This document shows, piece after piece, positions 34,201 to 43,363 of a stretch of 64,000 nucleotides of DNA; the stretch's first letter is position 1; every line of letters begins with the position of its first letter. The notes under the pieces were generated by a model, which saw only the letters and a program-made list of their open reading frames with translations, made no database searches and was not told the origin of the DNA. This DNA is from Actinomycetes bacterium (GTDB lineage Bacteria > Actinomycetota > Actinomycetes > Mycobacteriales > Mycobacteriaceae): assembly GCA_023418505.1 (NCBI GenBank), contig JAEZZR010000017.1, forward strand, positions 96,341-160,340. Reading direction: 5' to 3'. Made by a program: the position numbers and the translations under genes.

Positions 34201-34900
34201 CATTCACTTGACCTTGGGAGTCCAAAGCCATACGCGTTAATATTGGCGCCCCGATAACGGCAATAACGGTCACTACTGCCAGAATGGAAAGTGAAACCGT
34301 TAATAGCCGGCGAATAAAAGCTTCACCATTATCAGGATCTTCTTTTTCTGCACGTACTAATACGGGCACTACCAGTGAGGTTAATACCGCACCTAAGACA
34401 ATTTCCGTAATCAGGTTTGGCAGCGTATTTGCCGTATTAAACGCCGATGCAATTGCAGGCCCTAGCGTGACACCAATCAAAGCCGTACGCAAGAAACCAG
34501 TAATACGCGAAATCAGAGTGGCAATAGCCATGGAGCCAGTGGAGCGAACCATATCCCGGTCGCTTTGATTTGGCCCCTGCTGCCCATCTGAAGCGCCGCC
34601 CGCAACCGCAGCGCCGACTGAATCGCCGGCACCCGTCGAAGCCGCAGCACCCGCCCCAGCCCCGCCACCCGCACCAGCATGTGCTGCCGCCAACTGCGCT
34701 TGCCGATGCCGGGTTTCCGGATCCAACGCTAGGTTGGGAGCTTCAGAAACTACCGTCGTCTTTCTCCCCCGCGATACTGGCATGTTTGCCGGTGGCGCGG
34801 GTTTGCGGATACGTGCGCGTTGGCCAGTGCGTTTAGGCGCCGGTGACGCCGAGCGGAAGTTAAAACTCCGCTGGTTGGATTGGTCTTCGGCTTCAGTCAC
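31211..34900 (-). CDS. murJ: MurJ/MviN lipid II flippase fused to a pseudokinase and an extracellular domain
   Basis: 1229 residues. A disordered Arg/Pro/Ala-rich cytoplasmic tail (about 1-115) is followed by the MATE-like MurJ core with about 14 transmembrane helices (about 120-650), which moves lipid II across the membrane. A cytoplasmic pseudokinase domain (about 720-915) keeps the fold but lacks HRD and DFG motifs. One helix (about 1010-1035) leads to an extracellular discoidin-like domain (about 1060-1229). Mycobacterial MviN has the same layout; there PknB phosphorylates the pseudokinase, which recruits FhaA. The gene starts at GTG, 33 bases after the DUF6049 gene. Confidence 0.95.
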   Translation of the reverse strand: MTEAEDQSNQRSFNFRSASPAPKRTGQRARIRKPAPPANMPVSRGRKTTVVSEAPNLALDPETRHRQAQLAAAHAGAGGGAGAGAAASTGAGDSVGAAVAGGASDGQQGPNQSDRDMVRSTGSMAIATLISRITGFLRTALIGVTLGPAIASAFNTANTLPNLITEIVLGAVLTSLVVPVLVRAEKEDPDNGEAFIRRLLTVSLSILAVVTVIAVIGAPILTRMALDSQGQVNVPLATAFAFLLLPQIIFYGVFALLMAILNINGIFKPGAWAPVANNLIAISTLLLYWTLPGMLPSDHDGHLSDPHILLLGLGTTLGVVVQALIMVPYLLKAGINLKPLWGIDDRLKQFGNMGIAIISYVAVSQVGYFITTRIASKADEAAPTIYQQSWLLLQVPYGIIGVTLLTALMPRLSRNAADNNTAAVVRDLSVATRLTLLGLIPIVAFFSVFGQPIAISLFAYGNFPVETAINLGWTLSFSAFTLIPYAIVLLHLRVFYAREEAWTPTFIILGITFVKIALSLLAPTMAASSQTVVVLLGAANGFGFVTGAVIGYVLLHRALGDLDVAKIRSTTLWALGASLVGVAVAWVVQLGTRNLANFGGGTTAGSTFSNVGTLISTVICGVVFLIVTGLVLSRSKLPEVATLGGMLARIPMIGPKLAPATAAAPADTAAGAAGTTPDVRRGTNEFEGATPAAMMGEQAGFANEGFSATPVLPPMITDAARATRFVPGEIVAGGRFRLRSEHDTRPGVRYWRATDQADPHRGEVALIFIDTLAMPYQGMTPSSAATSIAQQARHLSELSKAGLPGLARIRSVIAARTDVLIVADWISGIDMDAFDQTPDPNSAALAVADFAEAVEYAHAAGQPLGISSIDDLRISTGGSVVAAFPTPTPNSSVDAEERLIQQVFGWMTRNCAEVPEAVRAEFENAGNSSNTANTDASNGASGEHEERDERQPLSRRLRAAALGIEGDEVPALAEAPDAPTNPRMKAAPRQYSFRQRTTRRQFVTISVTVIAAVLIIAAIAAGLVAMLSRSDDAPITTDSVRRGGEDVARTVLPKQPVLISSAAEWQPFNPDPSAGPDNPDQAGLAIDDNAETAWRTSDYYSQFGTGPNDFKPGVGLVLTLDHAITAREVELIGTPGTTVEIRSVSDQAALDPQNATLIDTQILGSAVMGEGETSINLQRAPESQYLLIWITGLPTGAEGAGAGSGADSTQTTALTGPTSAGIFTVEVLQ

Positions 34901-34933
34901 TCTCTTATTGTGGCCGATAATTGGTGCTGGTGC

Positions 34934-37597
34934 TTAATTTGCAGGCTTGTTTGCTTGACTGTTTGCCTGATTAAGGCGTTTGCGTCGCCGGCGTTCTACC
35001 ACCACGGCTCCGATGCCCAGCACCACGGCGAGGGTAATCCATAGCAGCGTGCGGGTAGTCACCCCAGATTGCACGATCATGGTGGTGGAGTCGCTGATAA
35101 TTTGCCCATCGCGGGATTCCAGCCACATTTCTAGCTGATCGTCGGCGCCTTGCAGTTCCGTCTCGGGATCCAGCGTGATGGTGATAGAACCACGCGCCGG
35201 TAGCACTTCTTGGTGTGAGGCTGGCACTTCGGCATTGTCGCCCCGGATCCGCACCGTGGCAGGCACCGGCAGTGGCAAACCGTTGCGCCCAACCACTACC
35301 AACGGCGAAAGCCCCGTCGCCCGCGTATACACTCCACCCGGAGCCAACAGCGCCACGGAATCACGAATACGGCGCACCATGTCGGCAGTTTTTTCGCGAT
35401 GCTCGTGCGCTTGGTTGTTCGCCTCAGTATGAGTATTTGCTTCACGACGGTTATAGCTACTGAAAGATCGGATCAGATCTTGGCGCAGTGGCAGTGTGAA
35501 GTTACGGCGGGTAAGCGTGATGTTCGGATCATCGCTCATCAGCAGGGTTAGTTGGGTGATAGCGCGGGAAATATCAGCTGCTTCGTCGATAGCTTGTTCG
35601 GATATTGCTGCCGGATCGGATTCTGGAGTGTTCAGCTCCACCGCACCCCGATGATGACCACTGGCAGAAATGGCTACTGCTTCGATCGGCGACAAAGGCG
35701 CAATCATCGCCGCATTGGTCAGCTGCTCTAGGCCGTCGAAAAGCTGATTCGCATCGTCGTTCGTAATATCCCAAGCTGCCGGTGGCACCATAACTAGAGG
35801 TGCGGTGGTGTTGCCGCTGAAGGTGGCGTCTTCGTCGTCCTCGGTAGTCGCTTCGGCAGCAGCAGTATCGCCGGCAGCACCAGCGATCAGGTCGCGCGAA
35901 TCTTGCGCGAGTGTGCCAAGTGCGGCTTGGATTCTGGCTAACGATGAATCAAGCTCATATTCCCGACGGCTATTCACCGAAGAATATCCCGGCAGCTGAG
36001 GATTCGTACCACTGGTGGTCAGTGCTGCGGTCGTGGCACCAGGCAGCGAGAATGTGCTGGCTGTTCCACCGAGATCGCCCGTGGTGCCGATGCCACTGAT
36101 CTGACCGTCATCGGTAGTCACCGTGTTGTTAGCCACCAGAACAGTCTTTCGCACCTCGCCATTGGCTGCTGGATCTATGCCGGCTGGAACTGCGGCATCT
36201 GCACCGGGATCGCTTGGTGCTGCCGGGGTTTCTGCAGGTGGGGCGGCAGTTGGGGAGTCGTCGTAAAGCTCTTCTACAGCCGCTACCGTAAATTCCTGCG
36301 ATAACCAGGGAATGCTCTCGTCGGTGAGATAGCCTTCCGGTACCAGCTGCACGCTGCTATCCACCGGAACACCTAGCAGCTCCGAGACTTGCGTGCCGCC
36401 GTCGTAGAGTGCTGCTTTGATCAGGGGCGCGTTGTTGGTTGCGGTTGCGGCGGTGAGCTCTGCGGCAGCACGCGGCCAGACGACCACGCACATCTCGCTG
36501 GCGACGTTTTGAAGGCGCTCAAACCAACGTTGGGCGGCCTCGGCACCGGAGCCTGCCGACAAACCGCGGTTGAGCTGCGTGCCCCACGAATCGCGCAGGC
36601 GCGGAGATTCCTCCACCGGACTAGGACGATGATTGCCCACCTGATAGCCGCCGCGCATGCGAGCGACGGTATCGACGGTCTCTGGATCGATGGACAGACA
36701 TACGCTGCGCTGTATCAGCTGGCCTTGGGTGCTTTGTGGGTCAGCCAGACGCGTTTCCAGGGCTGCCAGCATGCGGTCTAAATGCCCGCCAGGGCGCAGG
36801 GAGTCAGCCAGCGAATCATCGCTGAGAATTAACGGTGCCCGATCGGGTGCTTCGCCGGTTTCACCAGGGACGATGGATACCTTTTCGGCGATTGGCCAGA
36901 AAAGTGAGACTGGGGTTGTGGCGGTCTCGCTGGAAGTTGCGTCGCCATCTTCTACTACTGGCAAGAGGGTGCGGGTCTCCGCGAGCAGTTGCACGATGTC
37001 GGCACCAGCGCCACCGGGACGGCCATTGGCATTGACCAGAATCGGATACGTACCAGCGGCGGTAATGCCCAGGCCAGCTGGGCTTGCCGCAGAGGCATCA
37101 ACATCGAAGGTGTAGCTCGCAGATTGACCAGCAGCGATACCGATCGGTTCTGAGAACTCGGTCGCCATGCTGAACACGCCCTCTGGCATGGCCATCGCTA
37201 CCCCTGCCCCAGCAGCATCCGGCAATGGTTCCCCACGTTGCAGTCGCAGGGTAATGCGATCGATCTTTTCCTCAGAGCGATTATGCAGGCGTACGTTCAC
37301 TCGCAGACGAGCCTGTCCGTCGTCAGCTAAAACAAGCACCGCTGGGCTGAATTGTTGGATTTCGAGGTCGAGGCCTGCATTGCGGTCGGTGCGCTCGTCG
37401 AGGCCGATCCACTCGTTGGGGATCGTCGAGGTGTCAACGGTGGTATCCGTTGCAGGACGGGCAGAAGCTGGCGACGTCCAGGCCGTGGTGCCCAACGGAA
37501 GCGTGCCGAGGCAGACGGCAAGCACTAATGCCAGGATGGTGCCATGTGCGATTGCGACACGTAACTTGCCTGCAGATTGTGACCGGGCTGAACTCAA
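34934..37597 (-). CDS. DUF6049 family exported membrane protein
   Basis: 887-residue protein with an N-terminal signal segment (about 17-40), a large extracytoplasmic region and a single C-terminal helix (about 853-873) followed by a basic RRRRKR tail. This matches the DUF6049 proteins always found between the Nudix gene and murJ in mycobacteria and corynebacteria. Several acidic Ala/Pro/Thr-rich linkers are present. The TTG start overlaps the Nudix stop (TTGA). Function is unknown; the context points to cell-envelope assembly. Confidence 0.86.
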   Translation of the reverse strand: MSSARSQSAGKLRVAIAHGTILALVLAVCLGTLPLGTTAWTSPASARPATDTTVDTSTIPNEWIGLDERTDRNAGLDLEIQQFSPAVLVLADDGQARLRVNVRLHNRSEEKIDRITLRLQRGEPLPDAAGAGVAMAMPEGVFSMATEFSEPIGIAAGQSASYTFDVDASAASPAGLGITAAGTYPILVNANGRPGGAGADIVQLLAETRTLLPVVEDGDATSSETATTPVSLFWPIAEKVSIVPGETGEAPDRAPLILSDDSLADSLRPGGHLDRMLAALETRLADPQSTQGQLIQRSVCLSIDPETVDTVARMRGGYQVGNHRPSPVEESPRLRDSWGTQLNRGLSAGSGAEAAQRWFERLQNVASEMCVVVWPRAAAELTAATATNNAPLIKAALYDGGTQVSELLGVPVDSSVQLVPEGYLTDESIPWLSQEFTVAAVEELYDDSPTAAPPAETPAAPSDPGADAAVPAGIDPAANGEVRKTVLVANNTVTTDDGQISGIGTTGDLGGTASTFSLPGATTAALTTSGTNPQLPGYSSVNSRREYELDSSLARIQAALGTLAQDSRDLIAGAAGDTAAAEATTEDDEDATFSGNTTAPLVMVPPAAWDITNDDANQLFDGLEQLTNAAMIAPLSPIEAVAISASGHHRGAVELNTPESDPAAISEQAIDEAADISRAITQLTLLMSDDPNITLTRRNFTLPLRQDLIRSFSSYNRREANTHTEANNQAHEHREKTADMVRRIRDSVALLAPGGVYTRATGLSPLVVVGRNGLPLPVPATVRIRGDNAEVPASHQEVLPARGSITITLDPETELQGADDQLEMWLESRDGQIISDSTTMIVQSGVTTRTLLWITLAVVLGIGAVVVERRRRKRLNQANSQANKPAN

Positions 37598-38376
37598 TGA
37601 GGCGTCACCCTTCCTGCCTGCTTCTCGGCTCGCGCAATATCGGGCAGTAAGCGGTGTACTTGGCGGGCGAGTTTGCGTTCATCGGCGTAGGCCATGCGCT
37701 CTACCAGGGAAGATACTGGCACCCAGGCGACTTCGGTGACTTCTGGATCCTCATCATTCAGATCCCCATCGATATACCGCAACAAATGATGGTGCACGGT
37801 CTTGTGGATGCGCGTATTACCGGAGACAAACCAGTAATCGATGATGCCGAGGGAATCGATGACCTCGGCAGTCACACCGGTTTCCTCCCACACCTCGCGG
37901 GCGGCGGTTTTAGCGATGTCCTCGCCTGCTTCGACGTGGCCTTTCGGCATCGACCACAACAGGCGTCCGCGCCGATCCATCCGACCAATCAACGCTGCAT
38001 AAATCTGGGACAAATCCACCGAACCGTCGTCTGCCACCGCTTCGGCCAGGCCGGAAACTACCAGACCACCAGCGGAAGTCTCGATGGATGTCTCCATGGT
38101 GAAATCCGATTGCTGCAGGCGTGGCGCTTTGCGACGTCCCTGCTTGGCCCGAGGCTTGTTATTTCTCGGGTTGTTTTTCTGGTTATTTTTCGGGCTGGAC
38201 TTCTTCCCTTTGTTCTGCGAGTTACTCTGCTGATTCGAGCGGTTCTGGGCACTCCGGTTCTGTCGCTTCCGGTTCCCAGGTTTGCGCGGCCGCCGACGTC
38301 GACGCTGCGCTGGGCGTTGCGAGTCAGAGTCCTGATTCTGCTGCCCATGCGGCTTCGAGGTGTCGGCGTTATTCAT
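37594..38376 (-). CDS. Nudix hydrolase with a long basic N-terminal extension
   Basis: 260 residues. The C-terminal Nudix domain (about 105-245) has a canonical Nudix box GHVEAGEDIAKTAAREVWEETGV, so it should hydrolyse a nucleoside diphosphate derivative. It corresponds in position to the mycobacterial MutT4-type gene next to pcnA. The first 85 residues are an Asn/Gln/Arg/Lys-rich disordered tail, strongly basic, perhaps binding RNA or polyphosphate (inference). It is divergent from pcnA with 96 bases between and is the first gene of the Nudix-DUF6049-murJ operon. Confidence 0.92.
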   Translation of the reverse strand: MNNADTSKPHGQQNQDSDSQRPAQRRRRRPRKPGNRKRQNRSAQNRSNQQSNSQNKGKKSSPKNNQKNNPRNNKPRAKQGRRKAPRLQQSDFTMETSIETSAGGLVVSGLAEAVADDGSVDLSQIYAALIGRMDRRGRLLWSMPKGHVEAGEDIAKTAAREVWEETGVTAEVIDSLGIIDYWFVSGNTRIHKTVHHHLLRYIDGDLNDEDPEVTEVAWVPVSSLVERMAYADERKLARQVHRLLPDIARAEKQAGRVTPH

Positions 38377-38472
38377 TCTTATTAGGTTACCTAGAACTAG
38401 ACGGGTTACGAACTAGACGCGTGAGCTAATAGACGCATTACCTATATTTGTTCCGCGGGTAAGGTAGCCACC

Positions 38473-39963
38473 GTGACGTTATCGAATTCTGCAAACCCAG
38501 CATCAAATAGTAAGCAGGCGCCGTTGCCTTCGGACGATACTGCTGTAGCGATGTTGGTGCGTGCTGATCGGGCGGTCGGGGAACTCCAGGCGATCCTGCA
38601 GCCGTTGGCAATGGCGTTTCAGCAGCGCGGCCACGAGCTCTATCTTGTGGGTGGTTCGGTACGCGACGCTTTGATCGGCCGGTTGGGTACGGATTTGGAT
38701 TTCACTACCGACGCTCGCCCGGAGGTCACTCGTGAGATCCTCGACGCCTGGGCTGAGGTCGTGTGGGATACCGGAATTGATTTCGGTACGTTGTCGGCGG
38801 AAAAGAAGGGCTGGCAGATCGAGATCACTACCTTCCGCGCCGATGTTTACGATCAAGTCTCGCGCAATCCAGAAGTCACTTACGGCGACACGTTAGAGGG
38901 AGACCTGATCCGCCGTGATTTCCGCGCCAACGCGATTGCAGTTCGGATCGCTGGCGACGGCACCCGCGAGTTCGTCGATCCCCTAGGTGGGCTGGATGAC
39001 ATCGTGGCAGAAATACTGGATACCCCAGGTGCTCCGGCAACGAGCTTTGGCGACGATCCACTGCGCATGCTGCGCGCCTGCCGCTTTGCAGCACAGCTCG
39101 GGTTTTCGGTGTCTGAGCGCGTGGTTGCAGCGATGAAAGATATGGCAGAGCAGATCACTCGCATTACCGCCGAACGTATCGGTGCTGAGATGAACAGGCT
39201 CATCTTGGCCGATCATCCCGAAAAGGGCATTGACCTGTTGGTGGAAACTGGCCTCGCTGCATTTGTGATTCCAGAGATCCCTGCGATGTTGATGACCCAA
39301 GATGAACACCGCCAGCATAAGGACGTGTATCGCCATTCACTCACCGTGTTGCGCCAGGCGATGGATCAAGAAGCTCCAGGCGAGCCGGATCTCGTACTGC
39401 GCTGGGCTGCATTGCTACACGATTGTGGCAAGCCGGATACGCGCGCCTTCACTGAATCGGGTGCTGTGACCTTCCACCAGCATGAGGTGGTGGGCGCCAA
39501 GCTGGCTCGCAAGCGCCTGCGCAAACTGAAGCTACCGCGCCGAACCGTGGACGATATTGGCCAGCTGGTGTTCCTCCACATGCGTTTCTACGGCTACGGC
39601 GAAGGTAAATGGACGGATTCCGCAGTACGCCGCTACGCAACCGACGCTGGAAAACTGCTGGACAAGCTGAATAAATTGGTACGTGCCGATTGCACGACCA
39701 GAAACCGTCGTAAAGCACAGCGTCTAGCAAACGCCTGCGATCACCTAGAACAGCGGATTGCGGATCTGGCGGCGCAAGAGGATTTGGCGAAAGTGCGGCC
39801 GGCGTTGGACGGCAACCAGATTATGCAGATTTTGGATCTGCCACCCGGGCCAATGGTGGGGCAAGCGTGGAATTATTTGAAAGAATTGCGCCTAGATCGC
39901 GGTCCAATGGACGAAGATGAGGCAATCGACGCCCTAAAGCAATGGTGGGAGGCACAGCAATGA
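38473..39963 (+). CDS. pcnA: CCA tRNA nucleotidyltransferase
   Basis: Adds or repairs the 3' CCA of tRNAs, which matters here because the two tRNA genes in the window do not encode CCA. The 496-residue protein has the nucleotidyltransferase head LVGGSVRDALIGRLGTDLDFTTDA with the DxD pair, the RRDFRANAIA motif, RMLRACRFAAQLGF, and an HD domain (WAALLHDCGKPDT). GTG start. Its stop overlaps the yqgE ATG (ATGA). The symbol follows actinobacterial usage; cca is equally valid. Confidence 0.95.
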   Translation: MTLSNSANPASNSKQAPLPSDDTAVAMLVRADRAVGELQAILQPLAMAFQQRGHELYLVGGSVRDALIGRLGTDLDFTTDARPEVTREILDAWAEVVWDTGIDFGTLSAEKKGWQIEITTFRADVYDQVSRNPEVTYGDTLEGDLIRRDFRANAIAVRIAGDGTREFVDPLGGLDDIVAEILDTPGAPATSFGDDPLRMLRACRFAAQLGFSVSERVVAAMKDMAEQITRITAERIGAEMNRLILADHPEKGIDLLVETGLAAFVIPEIPAMLMTQDEHRQHKDVYRHSLTVLRQAMDQEAPGEPDLVLRWAALLHDCGKPDTRAFTESGAVTFHQHEVVGAKLARKRLRKLKLPRRTVDDIGQLVFLHMRFYGYGEGKWTDSAVRRYATDAGKLLDKLNKLVRADCTTRNRRKAQRLANACDHLEQRIADLAAQEDLAKVRPALDGNQIMQILDLPPGPMVGQAWNYLKELRLDRGPMDEDEAIDALKQWWEAQQ

Positions 39964-40634
39964 GTTTCGTCAGCGACCCTCAAGGCTATGGTTTCGCAGA
40001 CGACTTCAGTGAAATCTACAGTGATACCCTCTTCGGCGGCTTAGAGCGCAACGAACCGGAACCCGGCAGCTTGCTGTGCTTCCGGCCGAACGAAACTCAG
40101 GAGCCTTTCACGCGCGCGGTGGCGTTCATTGTGGATAACAACCACGATGGTGCGTTGGCGGTGCAGCTGGATTTGCGCTCGCAGACGGCGATCCACGAGG
40201 TCTTCCCCGAGTGGGATCAGGCGATGGCTAAGCCGAAGGCGTTCTATATTGGCGGGCCGGTGGAGAACCAGCGCCCGATTTGTATTGGGGTGCTGAACGC
40301 CGCAGGTCGTTCGCTGGAGGCCGGTACTACCGATAGTCAGGGCGAGCCTCTGTTCGAACCGATTGCACACAACTTCGCGTGGGTGAATCTCGGTGCGAAT
40401 CCGGAAGAGGTGCAGCCGTACCTGAAGGGAGCGCGGATCTTCGTGGGCTATCTGGGTTGGAGCCCAGGTCAGCTGGACGACGAAATTCAGCGCGGCGATT
40501 GGTATGTGGCTCCCGCATTGGCATCGGATGTGCTTTCCGGGCCTGGCGACGACGTATGGTCCGATGTGATGCGCCGCCAGCCATGGCCTTTGCCGTTGTA
40601 TGCCACGTTCCCGCGGGATCTGCAGGAGAACTAA
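39960..40634 (+). CDS. YqgE/AlgH family protein (DUF179)
   Basis: 224-residue protein with the family core PGSLLCFRPNE, FIVDNNHDGALAVQL, FYIGGPVENQ, ARIFVGYLGWSPGQLDDEI and GDWYV. The family is widespread but its function is unsettled. ATG at 39960 overlaps the pcnA stop. The following azlC start overlaps its stop by one base, so four genes may be translationally coupled. Confidence 0.92.
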   Translation: MSFVSDPQGYGFADDFSEIYSDTLFGGLERNEPEPGSLLCFRPNETQEPFTRAVAFIVDNNHDGALAVQLDLRSQTAIHEVFPEWDQAMAKPKAFYIGGPVENQRPICIGVLNAAGRSLEAGTTDSQGEPLFEPIAHNFAWVNLGANPEEVQPYLKGARIFVGYLGWSPGQLDDEIQRGDWYVAPALASDVLSGPGDDVWSDVMRRQPWPLPLYATFPRDLQEN

Positions 40635-41329
40635 TGGAAGAAATTCGGCGGGCGCTAGCGACAACCGGGCCAGTGGGACTGGGCCTGATCCCAATGGGCT
40701 TGGCCTTCGGTGCTGTGGTGGTACAAGCCGGTTTTAGCTGGTGGTGGGCGCCGATCTTTTCGATCGTGGTGTATGCCGGGTCGATGGAGTTCCTAGCGGT
40801 GGGGCTAGTGACAGGTGGTGCCGGTATTGCCAGCTCCGCCATTGCGGCGTTTATGGTGAACTTCCGTCACATTTTTTATGGCCTGACATTTCCGCGCAAT
40901 GCGATTCGCAGTCGCGCCGGGCGGGCGTATTCGACGTACTCGCTCACCGACGAGGCTTACGCCATTTTGTCTTCGGTTCAAGCTCGCGGCGAGCCGATTA
41001 CTGGGCGCTTTGTGCTGGCGGTTCAGGCGGTCTGCCAGATTTTCTGGGTAGTGCCCGGCATTGCGGGTGCGCTGATTGCCGACGCTCTGCCCTACACCAT
41101 CGTGGGTATTGAATTCGCACTGGTGGCACTATTCGCAGTGCTGGCTATCGACGCGTTTTCGTCGAATCCAGACTGGTCCCTTCCGATTACCGCAGTGCTT
41201 TGTACGGCGATTGGGTGGTTGATTTCCCCAGACCAGATGTTGGTAATTGGTTTGGTGGCCTATTTCGCAGTGCTGCTGCTGCGGGCTAATGCGCCCAAGC
41301 TAGATGATTGGATGCGGATCCGTGCCTGA
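40634..41329 (+). CDS. azlC: AzlC-family amino-acid exporter, large subunit
   Basis: 231-residue polytopic membrane protein with about seven hydrophobic segments and the AzlC signature (VYAGSMEFLAVGLV, MVNFRHIFYGLTF, YSLTDEAYAI). With the small AzlD-like partner it forms a two-subunit exporter; in C. glutamicum the homologous BrnFE pair exports branched-chain amino acids and methionine. The start is ATG at 40634 with AGGAG upstream. Confidence 0.92.
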   Translation: MEEIRRALATTGPVGLGLIPMGLAFGAVVVQAGFSWWWAPIFSIVVYAGSMEFLAVGLVTGGAGIASSAIAAFMVNFRHIFYGLTFPRNAIRSRAGRAYSTYSLTDEAYAILSSVQARGEPITGRFVLAVQAVCQIFWVVPGIAGALIADALPYTIVGIEFALVALFAVLAIDAFSSNPDWSLPITAVLCTAIGWLISPDQMLVIGLVAYFAVLLLRANAPKLDDWMRIRA

Positions 41330-41726
41330 GATTTCAGTACCTTCACCCGGATTCGGTCCGAGCTTCTTAGCGGAGATGTCTCCACTGACCTATGTGTTGA
41401 TTAGCCTCTTTGTGATGGGCGCGGTCACCGTGGCACTGCGGTGGGCACCGTTCGCGTTTATCCGTAGCCTGCAAGGTTCACCCTTGGTGGAATTCTTAGG
41501 CACCACGATGCCAGTAGGCGTGATGGTGGCACTGGTGGTCTATGCGATGGCTTCCTCGGTGGGCTTGGGCGATGCCGAAGGCGATCCCGGTGGCTGGTGG
41601 GCTGCTCCCCTAGCTTTGGTTTTAACAGTGGTGGTGCACCTGTGGCGCAAAAACGCGGCGCTTAGCGTAATCGTTGGTACGTGTGGATATGTGTTGCTGG
41701 TGAACCTGGTGGCTAGCGCGGGGTAG
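41322..41726 (+). CDS. azlD: AzlD-family amino-acid exporter, small subunit
   Basis: 134-residue protein with four hydrophobic helices and the AzlD core (ALRWAPFAFIRSL, FLGTTMPVGVMVALVVYAM). GTG at 41322 overlaps the azlC stop; an ATG at 41376 is an alternative. It is longer than many AzlD proteins (about 110 residues), mainly at the N-terminus. Confidence 0.87.
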   Translation: MPEISVPSPGFGPSFLAEMSPLTYVLISLFVMGAVTVALRWAPFAFIRSLQGSPLVEFLGTTMPVGVMVALVVYAMASSVGLGDAEGDPGGWWAAPLALVLTVVVHLWRKNAALSVIVGTCGYVLLVNLVASAG

Positions 41727-41770
41727 GAAATCCAGCGTCGAGTCCACAGCTGTGGGTCTACAATGGCCAA

Positions 41771-42220
41771 ATGACTGATCGCGATTCTGATCTAGACCGT
41801 GGCTTCCTGCCTGAAGAACAAGCGGTAGCCCAGCCGATGCCCACTTGGCCGGAGTTCGAACATTTCCTGGCTGCTATCGATAACGAAGAACACCGTCTAA
41901 AGTTCGCCCATGCCATGGCTGCTGCCACCGCCCCATTTCCGCAGCTCAAGGCTGAATATAAGTGGAATCAGCCGATGTTCACTGATCACGGCACCTTCAT
42001 TACGGCGTTTTCGGTGGCCTCGAAGCACTTTTCTGTAGCGCTAGAGCACCTAGGCATGGAGAAATTCGGCCCACGGATCGACGACGAGGGCTATTCGCGT
42101 GGCAAAAAGCTGATGCGCATTCGCTTCGATCAGCCAATCCCAGTGGCGTTGCTCCGCGACATCATCGAATTCCAGATCGAAGCCAAAAAGGATTGCACCA
42201 CCTTCTGGGCTAAATCCTAA
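41771..42220 (+). CDS. DUF1801 / YdhG-like protein
   Basis: 149-residue soluble protein with the DUF1801 core (EYKWNQPMFTDHGTFITAFSVASKHFSVALEHLG...YSRGKKLMRIRFDQPIPVALLRDIIEFQI). Members include proposed iron-binding proteins, but the role is not established. It converges with the next gene, overlapping by 11 bases. Confidence 0.85.
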   Translation: MTDRDSDLDRGFLPEEQAVAQPMPTWPEFEHFLAAIDNEEHRLKFAHAMAAATAPFPQLKAEYKWNQPMFTDHGTFITAFSVASKHFSVALEHLGMEKFGPRIDDEGYSRGKKLMRIRFDQPIPVALLRDIIEFQIEAKKDCTTFWAKS

Positions 42221-43319
42221 GGTGACCAACCCGATCCCAGGCGGGATCGTAGGCATGGTCGATTTCCACCTGGCCTTGCTCCCACGTGTGAGCAACTTGG
42301 GAAAGCCGTTGCAGTGGAGTGGTGTCGGCAACGTCGCCAGCTTCCGTAAACGCTACGGAATCAACGTAGAAGTGGAAGAGGCAGATGCCGTCGCTAGATT
42401 CGGTAGCCACCAACGCGCCGGTGCCGGCCAACGCGTCCTGGAACTGCTGATGCAGTGCTGCCAGTGCTTCCTGGGAGGTCGCGCCGGGCAGGCCCTCGGA
42501 ATCGATGTCGTTGTAGAGCACCTGTACCACCACGTGTTCGGTGAAAAGTGGCTCTATCAGTTGGTTTAATGGCGCGCGAGTATTCACGCGAATCGGGGTG
42601 CCATTCGAATTTGCCGAAATCTCGAGCCAAGCCGGGCAGTGGGCGGTGAGGTCGTCAATAAGTTCCGCCATCTCCATGGCATTTAGTGCGTTCGCTGGTT
42701 TTTGCTCGGTGAAAGTGAGGTTGCGGATCCAAAGGCCGAAGTCTTGCTCGCCGAGCGCCAACTGCAACAGGGTGAACCCGAGCTGCACAATCGACTGCTG
42801 GCCAACTTCACCGGCGGGCAGAAGCTGCTCGAAGAGTGGATGGTACACCCGCACGTCAAGGAAGCTGTTGCCTTTGTGAACGTCGAAAAGCGCATCGGCA
42901 ACCCGCACGGTCTGTTGTTGGGATGTGCCGTCAGCACCTGGTACTTCCCACAGCAGTTCTAGATTCGGGGCGGGGTCGCGCAGATCGGTGAAGGCCCAAA
43001 TGTCATCGTCACTGGGGGCGGCCTCCAACCAACGCCGTGCAGTAGGGCGCACCCGCGGATCGCCGGCAGCGGTGACGGTGATCAGGTGGCGGGCTACATG
43101 ATCGGCCTCGAAACCCCAGACCAAACCAGGGTTGATTGCTGCTAAACGGCCACCGACCTCGGCTTGTAGATCTAAAGGTTCGGCCTTGCCGGTGAACATG
43201 GCGTCCAAGGCAGCTGCGCCGGTAGTGTTCCACCACTGCCAAAATTCTTTAATAGCCTTGGCTTCAGCGATGCGTGCGGAAACTTCCGCAGGGCTAGCTG
43301 GCTGTATATTGTCGTTCAT
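42210..43319 (-). CDS. Hypothetical cytoplasmic protein
   Basis: 369 residues, acidic, without signal peptide or membrane segments. It begins with a helical segment (AEVSARIAEAKAIKEFWQWWNTTGAAALDAMF) and contains a Trp-rich WGFEADHVARHLITVTAAGD stretch. No catalytic motif or confident family is seen; a loose resemblance to DUF695-like proteins is possible but not claimed. Codon use matches its neighbours, so it is not obviously foreign. Confidence 0.75.
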   Translation of the reverse strand: MNDNIQPASPAEVSARIAEAKAIKEFWQWWNTTGAAALDAMFTGKAEPLDLQAEVGGRLAAINPGLVWGFEADHVARHLITVTAAGDPRVRPTARRWLEAAPSDDDIWAFTDLRDPAPNLELLWEVPGADGTSQQQTVRVADALFDVHKGNSFLDVRVYHPLFEQLLPAGEVGQQSIVQLGFTLLQLALGEQDFGLWIRNLTFTEQKPANALNAMEMAELIDDLTAHCPAWLEISANSNGTPIRVNTRAPLNQLIEPLFTEHVVVQVLYNDIDSEGLPGATSQEALAALHQQFQDALAGTGALVATESSDGICLFHFYVDSVAFTEAGDVADTTPLQRLSQVAHTWEQGQVEIDHAYDPAWDRVGHLRI

Positions 43320-43363
43320 ACTCGCCCAGCATAGGCGAGGATTCAGTTAACGGTGGGTGCGGA

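Noticed and set aside
40131..40139. DnaA-box sequence inside the yqgE gene
   Set aside because: A single exact match in coding sequence is expected by chance and has no neighbouring boxes.
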